Assembly: GCA_011330685.1 (NCBI GenBank)
Contig: DRPV01000155.1
Coordinates: forward strand, 1-32,667
DNA: 32,667 nucleotides
Source: Desulfobacterales bacterium
GTDB taxonomy: Bacteria; Desulfobacterota; Desulfobulbia; Desulfobulbales; VMSU01
Direction of reading: 5' to 3'
Shown piece by piece: positions 1 through 8,491 of this stretch; the first letter of the stretch is position 1; every line of letters starts with the position of its first letter. A model generated the notes under the pieces. The model was not told the DNA's origin. It ran no database searches and saw only the letters and a list, made by a program, of their open reading frames with translations. The position numbers were made by a program, and so were the translations under genes.

Positions 1-79
1 CCTCGGGAATGGGCGCTGGACCGTTCTGGGCTCCCTTGGCCACACAGACCATTTCTTCCACTTCAGGAGAGTATTCCAT
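1..79 (-). CDS. 5' part of an unidentified protein running off the left edge of the window (MEYSPEVEEMVCVAKGAQNGPAPIPE...)
   Basis: Reading the minus strand from ATG at 79, the frame is open to the window edge, with an AGGAGG-like ribosome-binding site just upstream (about 85-91). An alternative in-frame start is at 112. Confidence 0.5.
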   Translation of the reverse strand, partial: MEYSPEVEEMVCVAKGAQNGPAPIPE

Positions 80-360
80 GGCATCCTCCTTGACCGGCTT
101 GCTGTCCGGCATACATATTATAAATATAAAAATATCAGTGCTTATTATTACTTTCCAACATCAGCAAAAAATATAACACGTACAGATAAAAGGCGCAATT
201 CAACTTATCATGAACACTTCCCACCTTTTACCATTTTCGTAATTTATCACTTTTTTTCATCCTTTTTTGTAATATATTCCACAATAGTTCATTTGCCTCC
301 GGCCATGGAATATTCCCTAACAAGCAGTGAGAGCAGGAGCAACAGGACCGCGCCAATGTT

Positions 361-376
361 TGGCACCAAACTTGCA
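361..376 (+). promoter_or_regulatory. sigma-54 (-24/-12) promoter for glnA
   Basis: TGGCAC-N5(CAAAC)-TTGCA, a match to the sigma-54 consensus, about 185 bp upstream of glnA. Confidence 0.8.
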
Positions 377-560
377 AACGTTAAGATATTTTACAGGGCA
401 GCCTGAAAAGCAAAAAAATATCATTTTGTGGCCTCATTGGGAGAATAACGGCTGATTTTTTTCTTTTTTTAGGGTATGAATTTTTGGGTACAGTTGCCAT
501 TGTCCACCAACAGGCATTTCGCTGAACAGTTACTAATAATTAATCACAACAAGGAGCTAA

Positions 561-1892
561 ATGATGACCAGAGACGAGATTTTAAAGATTGTCGAAGAAA
601 AGAATATCAACTTTTTCAGATTGCAGTTCTGCGACATTAACGGCTTTATGAAGAATATTGCCATTCCCCGCAGCCAGTTGGAAAAGGCCTTGGACGGCAA
701 AATCATGTTTGACGGCTCCTCAATCAGCGGCTTTGCCGATATTGAGGAATCCGATATGTATCTGGTGCCGGATTATGATACCTTCGTTATCCTGCCCTGG
801 CGCAACCAGGACGGCATTGCCGCCGCCCGCCTCATCTGTGATGTCCATAACGCCGACGGCACCCCCTTCAGCGGCTGCCCACGCTGCAACCTGAAACGCG
901 TCATGGCCGAGGCCCGTGAGATGGGTTTCACCATGAATGTAGGCACCGAGGCGGAATTCTTCCTCTTTGAGAGAGATCATGACGGCAGCAGTACCACCAT
1001 CACCAACGACCGGGCCGGTTATTTCAGCCTTGACCCGGATGATTCCGGCAATGACTGCCGCCGGGAGATTATCGAAACCCTGGAGTCCATGGGCTTTGAG
1101 ATTGAGGCCTCGCACCACGAGGTCGCCGAGGGTCAGCACGAGATCAACTTCAAATACGCCGATGCCCTGGCCTGCGCCGACAACACCCTGACCTTCCGCT
1201 GGGCGGTAAAGGCCATTGCCAAGAAACACGGCCTGGCCGCCACCTTTATGCCTAAACCCATCTTCGGTATTAATGGTTCCGGCATGCACACCAACCAGTC
1301 ATTATTCAATCTTGACGGCAGTAATGCCTTTGCCGACGAGAGTGACTCCCTGCAACTCAGTGAAGTCGCCTATCAGTACATCGCCGGAATTATCAAAAAC
1401 GCCCGTGATTTTGCCGCGGTTACCAACCCGACGGTAAACTCCTATAAACGTTTAGTCCCCGGCTATGAGGCCCCGGTCTACGTCGCCTGGTCAGCCTCTA
1501 ACCGCAGCGCTCTGTGCCGTATTCCGGCCTCCCGCGGCCTGGGTACCAGAGTCGAGGTTCGCTGCCCGGATCCCACCTGTAACCCCTATCTCGCCTTTGC
1601 CATGATGCTGAATTCCGGCCTCGACGGCATTAAAAATAAATTAACACCCCCCAAATCGACGGACATAAATATTTTCCACATGACCGCCGCTGAAAAAGAC
1701 GCCGCCGGTATTGCCTCCATGCCCGCCTCATTAAACGAGGCCTTAGATGTTCTGCGCCAGAGCCCCCTTGCCAAAACAACCCTTGGTGAGCACATCTTCA
1801 AGAAATATTTAGAGAGCAAAGATGCTGAGTGGGATCGCTACCGCATAGCGGTAACAGATTGGGAATTAGATGAATACTTAGATGTCTATTAA
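561..1892 (+). CDS. glnA: Type I glutamine synthetase (443 aa, GSI-alpha-like length)
   Basis: FDGSSISGF, NVGTEAEFFLF, EIEASHHEVAEGQHEI, KPIFGINGSGMHTNQSLF, NPTVNSYKRLVPGYEAPVYVAWS and NRSALCRIPASRGLGTRVEVRCPDPTCNPYLAF motifs. Confidence 0.97.
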   Translation: MMTRDEILKIVEEKNINFFRLQFCDINGFMKNIAIPRSQLEKALDGKIMFDGSSISGFADIEESDMYLVPDYDTFVILPWRNQDGIAAARLICDVHNADGTPFSGCPRCNLKRVMAEAREMGFTMNVGTEAEFFLFERDHDGSSTTITNDRAGYFSLDPDDSGNDCRREIIETLESMGFEIEASHHEVAEGQHEINFKYADALACADNTLTFRWAVKAIAKKHGLAATFMPKPIFGINGSGMHTNQSLFNLDGSNAFADESDSLQLSEVAYQYIAGIIKNARDFAAVTNPTVNSYKRLVPGYEAPVYVAWSASNRSALCRIPASRGLGTRVEVRCPDPTCNPYLAFAMMLNSGLDGIKNKLTPPKSTDINIFHMTAAEKDAAGIASMPASLNEALDVLRQSPLAKTTLGEHIFKKYLESKDAEWDRYRIAVTDWELDEYLDVY

Positions 1893-1937
1893 ATCCTGAA
1901 CAGAGCTGCTTTCAGTTTTGAAAAATGATGAACAAAA

Positions 1938-1975
1938 AAAGACCGCCTCTTTTTTATAAAAAAGAGGCGGTCTTT
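1938..1975. terminator. Perfect palindromic terminator after glnA, possibly bidirectional with the convergent PilZ gene
   Basis: AAAGACCGCCTCTTTTTTATAAAAAAGAGGCGGTCTTT, a near-perfect stem flanked by A and T runs. Confidence 0.85.
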
Positions 1976-2020
1976 GTCTTTACTGCCGCAGAGGGAAAGC
2001 GGGGCTCCCCGCCAGACACC

Positions 2021-2464
2021 TCACGTCCACAGTTTTAGCAGGAGCCTGTTAAACCATCCCCCCTCCTCACCCATTTTCCCGGCGGCAATACGCTTCAAAA
2101 GTGTAATTCTCTCATCATTGGGCGGGGCCTGAAATTCAACCCCCATATGAAAGCAGCGCAGCTCCTCGTCATCATCAAGATTAAACCAAACCGGCCGCAC
2201 TGGAATCGACAGCGCCTCACCATCCTTTTTACCCTCTCGCTCAATGTACAATTGATTGTCGGGGTTATCCTGCGGCTCATAGAAAAAATGATGCCCCTGA
2301 AAATGAACCTGATTCAGTATAAGCCCTAAGCCATAGGAAGAGAGATCAACCACAAAGCAGGGCACCGGCCCGGCCAAACGCATATCCCGGCTCTCATCCC
2401 GCAGAATAAGATCAATGGTTATATTTTTATTATAACGCTCCGCCCGGCGCTGTGCCTTTCCCAT
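2021..2464 (-). CDS. PilZ-like domain protein
   Basis: 147 aa with N-terminal RRAERYN and VVDLSSYGLGL, resembling the PilZ RxxxR...(D/N)xSxxG signature. Confidence 0.6.
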   Translation of the reverse strand: MGKAQRRAERYNKNITIDLILRDESRDMRLAGPVPCFVVDLSSYGLGLILNQVHFQGHHFFYEPQDNPDNQLYIEREGKKDGEALSIPVRPVWFNLDDDEELRCFHMGVEFQAPPNDERITLLKRIAAGKMGEEGGWFNRLLLKLWT

Positions 2465-2544
2465 GTTTTTTCACCCTCTTTTAATCAGTATTATACTCTA
2501 TCATAAAATTGATAATAAAAAAAGTACGCCTGTCCTTTTTTTGC

Positions 2545-2573
2545 TTGACAGCTCCATGGATATAACGGATATA
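2545..2573 (+). promoter_or_regulatory. Putative sigma-70-type promoter upstream of the TGA-containing gene
   Basis: TTGACA at 2545-2550, with GATATA or TATAAT about 17-19 nt downstream. Confidence 0.45.
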
Positions 2574-2618
2574 ATAATAATTATCAGTACACTTTTGCTT
2601 ATAAATTAAAAGGAGGAA

Positions 2619-3020
2619 ATGATGAAAAGCAATGAACTTAAAAATTTGCTGGCCGGAGTCGGCATTGCCGGCTTATTATCCCTTACCGGAATCGGGCTGG
2701 GAACCGTTACCACTGCCGGAGCAAGCGGTTGAGGTAAATCATCATCCAGCGCCGGGAGCGCTGCAATGGGAGCAAGTGGCTGTGGGAAATCATCTGCCAG
2801 CGCCGGGAATACTGCAATGGGCGGCATGATGAACAAGGATGACATGCCCATGAACCAAAAAGGCAAGATGAAAAATAAGGACGATATGCCAATGCAGAAG
2901 GACGGCACAATGATGAACAAAGACGACATGCCAATGCAGAAAAACGGCACAATGATGAACAAAGCCGGCATGCCAAAACAGGACGGTACAGATAAACCGG
3001 CTGCAGGAGGTGATAATTAA
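2619..3020 (+). CDS. Putative selenoprotein: short peptide with in-frame TGA (Sec38) and Met-rich C-terminal repeats
   Basis: AGGAGG at 2611-2616, then ATGATG. The frame reads MMKSNELKNLLAGVGIAGLLSLTGIGLGTVTTAGASG-U-GKSSSSAGSAAMGASGCGKSSASAGNTAMGG... to TAA at 3020. TGA at 2730-2732 is in frame with the tracked ORF 2766..3020. Confidence 0.78.
2747..2763 (+). promoter_or_regulatory. Candidate bacterial SECIS hairpin
   Basis: CAGCGC-CGGGA-GCGCTG: 6-bp perfect stem with a G-rich loop. The stem begins 14 nt and the loop 20 nt after the TGA. Confidence 0.6.
2826..2990 (+). repeat. Four in-frame tandem repeats (42, 42, 42 and 39 bp) encoding MMNKDDMPMQKxGT-type units
   Basis: 2826-2867, 2868-2909, 2910-2951 and 2952-2990 encode MMNKDDMPMNQKGK / MKNKDDMPMQKDGT / MMNKDDMPMQKNGT / MMNKAGMPKQDGT. 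Confidence 0.9.
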
Positions 3021-3062
3021 GCCTCCAGTAGCTTTAAATATACCAGTTATATATTAGGCTGT

Positions 3063-3106
3063 AAAAAAGAGTGGCGGAATCATCAATTCCGACCGCTCTT
3101 TTTTTT
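3063..3106 (+). terminator. Rho-independent terminator after the putative selenoprotein gene
   Basis: AAAAAGAGTGGCGGAAT-CATC-AATTCCGACCGCTCTTTTTTTT: a stem followed by a T tract. Confidence 0.8.
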
Positions 3107-3160
3107 GCGCTCAATTCTTTTATATGTTAATTTTAAGAAAAATCAAAACGGGGGGATAAT

Positions 3161-3871
3161 ATGAGGTGGATACTGATATTTCTGGTCGTGGAATCGTGTC
3201 TATGGGGCGGAAGCCTAAATTCTGCCAGGGCGGATATAATTGGTTTTCAATTCAGTGGTTCCTGGACAAGTGTCGATCCGGCTTTTACAAACCTTACCGG
3301 CGGTGTCGATCAGCCGGTTACCGGCAGCATTTATTATGATACCACCATTACCGATAAAGATTCAATCGCCAAACGAGCCTATTATTACGGCAATGATAAA
3401 ATTATAAATCTTTCTTTCACCACCAATGCGGCCCATATTCAAATCCAAAAAGCCCGTATCGCCATCTATGCCAACTATAATGGTAACAAGAATAGTCTGG
3501 GTTTCGATCAATTCCAGCTCTGGTTTAGCACCCAGTCAGACGGCCAGGGCAAAGTCACATCGATGGCCTCTCTGCCGCAAGACACAACAGGATCATTTCT
3601 TTTAAAAGACGAGACCAATAAGAATCTCTTTAATAATGACGACAGTTTGCCCAGTAACTTAGACCCATTACGGCTGATGTCTACAATGTCATTCACACTC
3701 TCTCGCTCCCCAGAGTACAAAGATGAAGCCGTGGCCAAAATTACCTCCCTCACCACCCTGCCCGTCCCGGAGCCGGAGACTATAATTCTTCTATGCCTGG
3801 GGCTGGCCTTAATCTTCCTTTGGCATGGGCTTAATAACCGTAAGGGCGGATTCCAGCAGTTGAGAGCTTAA
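3161..3871 (+). CDS. Secreted protein with PEP-CTERM sorting signal
   Basis: N-terminal signal-like segment. C-terminus PVPEPETIILLCLGLALIFLWHGLNNRKG (PEP motif, hydrophobic helix, basic tail). Confidence 0.8.
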   Translation: MRWILIFLVVESCLWGGSLNSARADIIGFQFSGSWTSVDPAFTNLTGGVDQPVTGSIYYDTTITDKDSIAKRAYYYGNDKIINLSFTTNAAHIQIQKARIAIYANYNGNKNSLGFDQFQLWFSTQSDGQGKVTSMASLPQDTTGSFLLKDETNKNLFNNDDSLPSNLDPLRLMSTMSFTLSRSPEYKDEAVAKITSLTTLPVPEPETIILLCLGLALIFLWHGLNNRKGGFQQLRA

Positions 3872-4402
3872 ACGCAGACCGGCCGTCCTGGCGGCACTTA
3901 AATTCACCTGATAACGGATACGGCCCTCCATTTTCACCAACTCAATCATACCGCCCGCGCTTAGAAAGTGCCTAACATCAGCCACCGTCAAAATAGGCCG
4001 CCCCTTGAGCCGCGCGACAATCATCTTGAAATTATCGGCCTGAGAGCGGCCAATAAAAAGAATATGACAAGCCGAGAAATCAAGATCAGGCCGATAAGAG
4101 TTATAAAGGATTACCTTGATAGTCGTTCTTCCTCTCTGCCGCAGACGCCTCGCCAATTCAGTAAGACTGCGGCCCAGCTCCTGGTCGCCGAGAACACCAA
4201 TCACCTTTACGACCTTTTCTTCTTTCTCTTCCTGATCCGGCCAGGTGACAAAATGTAAAAAGTTATAGAGATAGACGGCCTTGACCTGAACCTGTTTAAT
4301 CACCGGTTCTCCGCCGCCGGCAGCCGCCGATGAAACAACCATAGAGGAGGCAATCAGAGCCAGGATAACAAGCGCCATCCTTAAATGAAGCCTCATCTTC
4401 AT
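3809..4402 (-). CDS. YfiR family (DUF4154-like) periplasmic protein
   Basis: Signal peptide followed by VQVKAVYLYNFLHFVTWPDQ...VIGVLGD...GRTTIKV...CHILFIGRSQ...PILTVADVRHFLSAGGMIELV. Confidence 0.85.
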   Translation of the reverse strand: MKMRLHLRMALVILALIASSMVVSSAAAGGGEPVIKQVQVKAVYLYNFLHFVTWPDQEEKEEKVVKVIGVLGDQELGRSLTELARRLRQRGRTTIKVILYNSYRPDLDFSACHILFIGRSQADNFKMIVARLKGRPILTVADVRHFLSAGGMIELVKMEGRIRYQVNLSAARTAGLRLSSQLLESALTVIKPMPKED

Positions 4403-5943
4403 TCCATACCCCCCACACCGCCGTCTTCCTCATCAGCCTTTTTACACGGCTCCACCGGCAGGATAATGACGATCTCTGTCCCACGGCCCGGTGCCGAGTG
4501 TACTTCAATCTTACCATGATGGTTTTTAACAATATTATAGGTAATTGACAGACCGAGTCCGGTACCCTGGCCCACGGGCTTAGTACTGAAAAAGGGGTCA
4601 AAGATGTATTCTAAGGCCTCGGGTTCAATTCCGCTCCCGTTATCCTGAAAGCTGATATACGCTTTGCCCCCGGCCGGCCAGGTCTTGAGCCGGATGGTTC
4701 CCCGTTTTTCAATGGCCTGGATGGCGTTAAGGAGTATATTCATATAGGCTTGGCCCATATGATCCCGCTGACAATAAACAACAGGCAGATCCGGATCGAA
4801 ATCCCGGATAATCTCCGCCTTATCCCGGCACTCGTAACGAAGAAGATTGATGATATTATTAAGCTCGGCGTGGATATCAACCGGAACTAATTGACCATGA
4901 CTGGATCTGGAAAAGGCGTTAAGATCCTGGACAATTTTCTTTGTTCTTCTAACTCCCTCCTCGGCATTGGCCAATAATGAGACAATATCAAGATGCATCT
5001 GCCAGGCTGGGGAGGCCTTATGATTTTCCGCCATCTCCACGACCAGTTCATTGGTCATCCGCTTAATATTGGGTAAGGCACCGGCAATGAAACTTATATT
5101 ATTATTAATATCGTGGGCAACTCCAGCCACCAGCTGACCCAGGGCCGCCATTTTCTCGGATTGCACCAGCTGGGCCTGACTCTTCCTGAGATCATCCATG
5201 GCGTTCTGCAGCTCCTCGGTACGAGCCGCTACCCGGCCTTCCAGGGTGCGGTTGTATTCCTCCAGGCGCTCATGGGAATCACGCAGCCGTTTATTCATCT
5301 CCACAAAGGCGCTACAGAGAACCCCCATCTCATCCCGCCCCCGCATAGAGGAACATTTTTTAAACTGAAAGTCTCCGGCAGCAATCCGTTTAACCATCTC
5401 AGTTAAAGACAATAATGGTTTCGAAACAACATTACGCAGAATGGCCGAAAGCCAAAAGGCCGAGAACAAAGAGCCAACGCCCACCAGCAGCAGAATAAGT
5501 AATATCTGCCTCCGCCCTCTGGCCATATCACGCATGTCATCCTCAATAACGATACGACCGACATAGGTGCCGTCATCAAGGATAATCTTCCGGGAAAATG
5601 AACAAATTTCTTTTACTGAAGTACCTTTAAGCGCCGACGCCTTATAACTGGCAAAAACATGCCCCTGCTTATCGTAGAGAATCACCTGCCGAACTGATTT
5701 ACGGCCCTTCAGGGTGGCGAGCACAACACCGGCATCCTCCGGAACATCAAACATAAGAGCGGCCTTGCAGTTGGAGCCGACAATAAGAGCCAGATTGTTC
5801 ATGTCCCTTTTATAGACCTTCTGAAAATGATTAACCACCAGGCCGTAAAAGGCCAGGCAGGCAACCAGCACCGTCAGGCTGCTGGTAAGCATCAGAATCA
5901 GGGTTAGTTTATGTTTAATACTTACGTCACGCCAGAACATCAT
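4399..5943 (-). CDS. Membrane sensor histidine kinase (periplasmic sensor, HAMP, HisKA, HATPase)
   Basis: Two TM segments, a HAMP-like region, AALGQLVAGVAHDINNNISF (H-box), NILLNAIQAIEKRG (N-box), DNGSGIEPEALEYIFDPFFSTKPVGQGTGLGLSI (G/F-boxes). 4-bp overlap with the YfiR gene. Confidence 0.92.
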   Translation of the reverse strand: MMFWRDVSIKHKLTLILMLTSSLTVLVACLAFYGLVVNHFQKVYKRDMNNLALIVGSNCKAALMFDVPEDAGVVLATLKGRKSVRQVILYDKQGHVFASYKASALKGTSVKEICSFSRKIILDDGTYVGRIVIEDDMRDMARGRRQILLILLLVGVGSLFSAFWLSAILRNVVSKPLLSLTEMVKRIAAGDFQFKKCSSMRGRDEMGVLCSAFVEMNKRLRDSHERLEEYNRTLEGRVAARTEELQNAMDDLRKSQAQLVQSEKMAALGQLVAGVAHDINNNISFIAGALPNIKRMTNELVVEMAENHKASPAWQMHLDIVSLLANAEEGVRRTKKIVQDLNAFSRSSHGQLVPVDIHAELNNIINLLRYECRDKAEIIRDFDPDLPVVYCQRDHMGQAYMNILLNAIQAIEKRGTIRLKTWPAGGKAYISFQDNGSGIEPEALEYIFDPFFSTKPVGQGTGLGLSITYNIVKNHHGKIEVHSAPGRGTEIVIILPVEPCKKADEEDGGVGGME

Positions 5944-5952
5944 GCGGCCATG

Positions 5953-8304
5953 TCAATAGTCATAAGAGAGGGACAGATAATATTGCGGATTCTCAGCCCT
6001 GGGTGAATCAAGAGGGCGGGTACCGTTAAAGTAGGCAGGATGTTGATTATAATTTTTATGCAGCAGTTCTTTGGCACTGAACGACAGCCTGAGATGTTTA
6101 TTAAACTGATACCAGAGGTTGGCATCCATCACAAAAGACCATTTATCGAAAAGAGCGGCCACTGCCGGATCGGTCACCTTTGCCTTTTCATAGCGGGGCG
6201 ACTCCAGGAGCCCGTTGGCTCCGGCAAAAAGACCGGGTAGAACTTCATAGCTGAGATACAGCTTAAACATATGGACAGGGTAACGAGTCCAGGTATCATC
6301 CCGGTTGGCCACCCGGATAGAGTCTTCAAAGGAGTTAAGCGGTTTGGAGTAGCTATACGAAAGAGAGCCGGAAAGAGGGCCCTCCGGCGGTCGGTAATTC
6401 AGGCTTAATTCACCGCCGACGGCCGTAATTATCTTATGACTGTTACCATAAGTAAAACCGCTGTCCACCCAGCCCTGAGTGTCTTTATAGCGGTTATAAA
6501 ACAGGGCGCTGGTAATATTGACGGACTTCACAAGTCCGTTAATATCATAATTAAACTCATAACTCTTGGAGGTCTCGGGTTTAAGTTTAATATTAGTGCC
6601 GTTGGCCTTATTCTGATGCGCCACCCATTTCAGCGGCCAGTAATCGGCAAAGCGAAAGCCCTCCTGATATGAGAGCCTCACCGTCTGCCGCCCGCTTATC
6701 TGATAGGCCAGAGCCAGGCGCTTGGTATAAGCCTCCGCGTCATCAGGGGGCGGATATGGGCCGTCGTTAAAGGGGGGAACCGCCGATATATCATGGTTAT
6801 AATAGGTCTTATCATAGCGCAGACCACCCAGAAGGGTGAATTTACCAATCTGAGCCTGATCCTCGCCAAAGGCACTAAACGTATGCCATTGCCAGGGATA
6901 GGTATAGAATTTAAAATATTTGGCCTCTACCCCCCAGGCAATCTTCTGGTTACGCAGGCCGGTGTAATTATTGATCAGGGTAAGGCCCGTATGCAGTTCA
7001 TCACCATAGGCATAATAATCCTCATTGCACTTCATGGCCGGACAGTCATTACCATCGGTGGGGGGCAGGCTGATATGAAGCCTCCGCACCTCATCAAGTA
7101 AGAAATCGCTGAATACCGAGTGTGATTTAAGACGATGATAGTAGGGGATCAGGGTAAGGTTATTATGCTCGTTAAGTCGCAGCTTTATCTCTGGAGAGAT
7201 AAGAAGATTCTCAGACTCCTGCACATAAAATGGTGAATAACGGCCGCCCCTGGCCTCGGCAGTCGCCTTGACTTCCTCCCGCCAGTCGGCACTGCTGGTC
7301 AGATACTCGCCAAGCACCGGGCCAACATTGGAGGTATGACTCAGCAGCCCCTTCAGGTCGACCCGCAGGCGGTCATCAGGCCGGCCGAACTGGGCCCGGA
7401 AGGCAAATTTATAGTTGCCATCGGTCTTACCGACCCGGACATTATCAAGAAAGGTGGCGGAAGGCGTGCCGTTCACCCCGTTTAACTTAGACCATTGAGA
7501 AATGGGCAGGGTGTAATGCGGCCGCACACCATCATTTTTGCTGTAACCACCATAGAGAAAATAATTTAACCGCTCGTTGAGCACTTGGCCATAACTACCC
7601 TCGACCTGCCGAAAATCACCGCTGCCCACCATGGTATAGACCCGCAGCCCTTCCCGGCTCTTCCCCGTGGCGCTGATCAGATTTATGGAACCGTTAATAG
7701 CCCCTGAACCATAGCGCAGAGTGCCGGGGCCGGTGGAGATTTCCACCCTCTCAATGTCACCCAACAGGGTGGTGGAAAGATCAGAACCGTTTATTCCCAC
7801 GATTTGCCGATTATTGATATTGACGTTATCGCGCAGCATGATGGTCTTCGAATTGTTATCAATGAGCATGCCCCGAACTCCAATGATGGTACCCTGATTA
7901 CCATGAGTAGCGGTGGACATCCCCGGTACCTGGCGGTCGATATATTCGGCGATGGAACGAATCCCCATCCGCCGCAGCTGCTCGATGTCAACCACATAAT
8001 GACTACCGGGCGCCTCACTGCGTGACATGGGGAAAAGGCCTGAAGATTGAATGGGAAGCCGAGCCAGTTCAGCCATGGAAAGACCAAGAAGATAATCATA
8101 CACCCGGTCATCACCCTGAGGAGCGGCAAGCGGAGCTGGTGTCGATGACGGCTGCCGACTTGTTTGCGCCGCACTGCCGCCTGCTGAAGCCCCAAGCAGC
8201 AGCAAGATAAAAAATCCGGCAGCAATTATTTTCATCCCCATCAGAGGAAGGAGCTGGCATTTTCCACACCAATTGTGCTGCACCGACAAACTTCGGGAAC
8301 GCAT
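5953..8304 (-). CDS. TonB-dependent outer-membrane receptor
   Basis: 783 aa. Plug domain (YVVDIEQLRRMGIRSIAEYIDRQVPGMSTATHGNQGTIIGVRGM...RVEISTGPGTLRYGSGAINGSINLIS) and a beta-barrel ending ...YYLSLSYDY. Confidence 0.92.
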   Translation of the reverse strand: MRSRSLSVQHNWCGKCQLLPLMGMKIIAAGFFILLLLGASAGGSAAQTSRQPSSTPAPLAAPQGDDRVYDYLLGLSMAELARLPIQSSGLFPMSRSEAPGSHYVVDIEQLRRMGIRSIAEYIDRQVPGMSTATHGNQGTIIGVRGMLIDNNSKTIMLRDNVNINNRQIVGINGSDLSTTLLGDIERVEISTGPGTLRYGSGAINGSINLISATGKSREGLRVYTMVGSGDFRQVEGSYGQVLNERLNYFLYGGYSKNDGVRPHYTLPISQWSKLNGVNGTPSATFLDNVRVGKTDGNYKFAFRAQFGRPDDRLRVDLKGLLSHTSNVGPVLGEYLTSSADWREEVKATAEARGGRYSPFYVQESENLLISPEIKLRLNEHNNLTLIPYYHRLKSHSVFSDFLLDEVRRLHISLPPTDGNDCPAMKCNEDYYAYGDELHTGLTLINNYTGLRNQKIAWGVEAKYFKFYTYPWQWHTFSAFGEDQAQIGKFTLLGGLRYDKTYYNHDISAVPPFNDGPYPPPDDAEAYTKRLALAYQISGRQTVRLSYQEGFRFADYWPLKWVAHQNKANGTNIKLKPETSKSYEFNYDINGLVKSVNITSALFYNRYKDTQGWVDSGFTYGNSHKIITAVGGELSLNYRPPEGPLSGSLSYSYSKPLNSFEDSIRVANRDDTWTRYPVHMFKLYLSYEVLPGLFAGANGLLESPRYEKAKVTDPAVAALFDKWSFVMDANLWYQFNKHLRLSFSAKELLHKNYNQHPAYFNGTRPLDSPRAENPQYYLSLSYDY

Positions 8305-8491
8305 ATGGTTCTCCCCTGTAACTAATAATTAAAAAACCTGTCTATCGGCGAACAGCAACCCGTCGCTGAATAACCAGTTGATTTTGAGTTACAACTAAAC
8401 AAATCTACCCAAAATTAAAAACGGTTGTCAATCGCTTTAATGTAAACGCTCAATAAATCATACTCTGTAGGATAACTACCCTTCAAGGCAT

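Noticed and set aside
720-1289. 189-aa minus-strand ORF inside glnA
   Set aside because: Shadow ORF opposite a highly conserved gene in GC-rich sequence.
2632-2829. Plus-strand ORF of 65 aa overlapping the TGA gene
   Set aside because: Out-of-frame; no RBS match as good as the AGGAGG-ATG of the selenoprotein frame.
2606-2971. Minus-strand ORF of 121 aa (MPALFIIVPFFCIGMSSLF...)
   Set aside because: Antisense shadow of the tandem repeats in the TGA-containing gene; its repetitive composition mirrors the sense repeats and it has no credible start signal.
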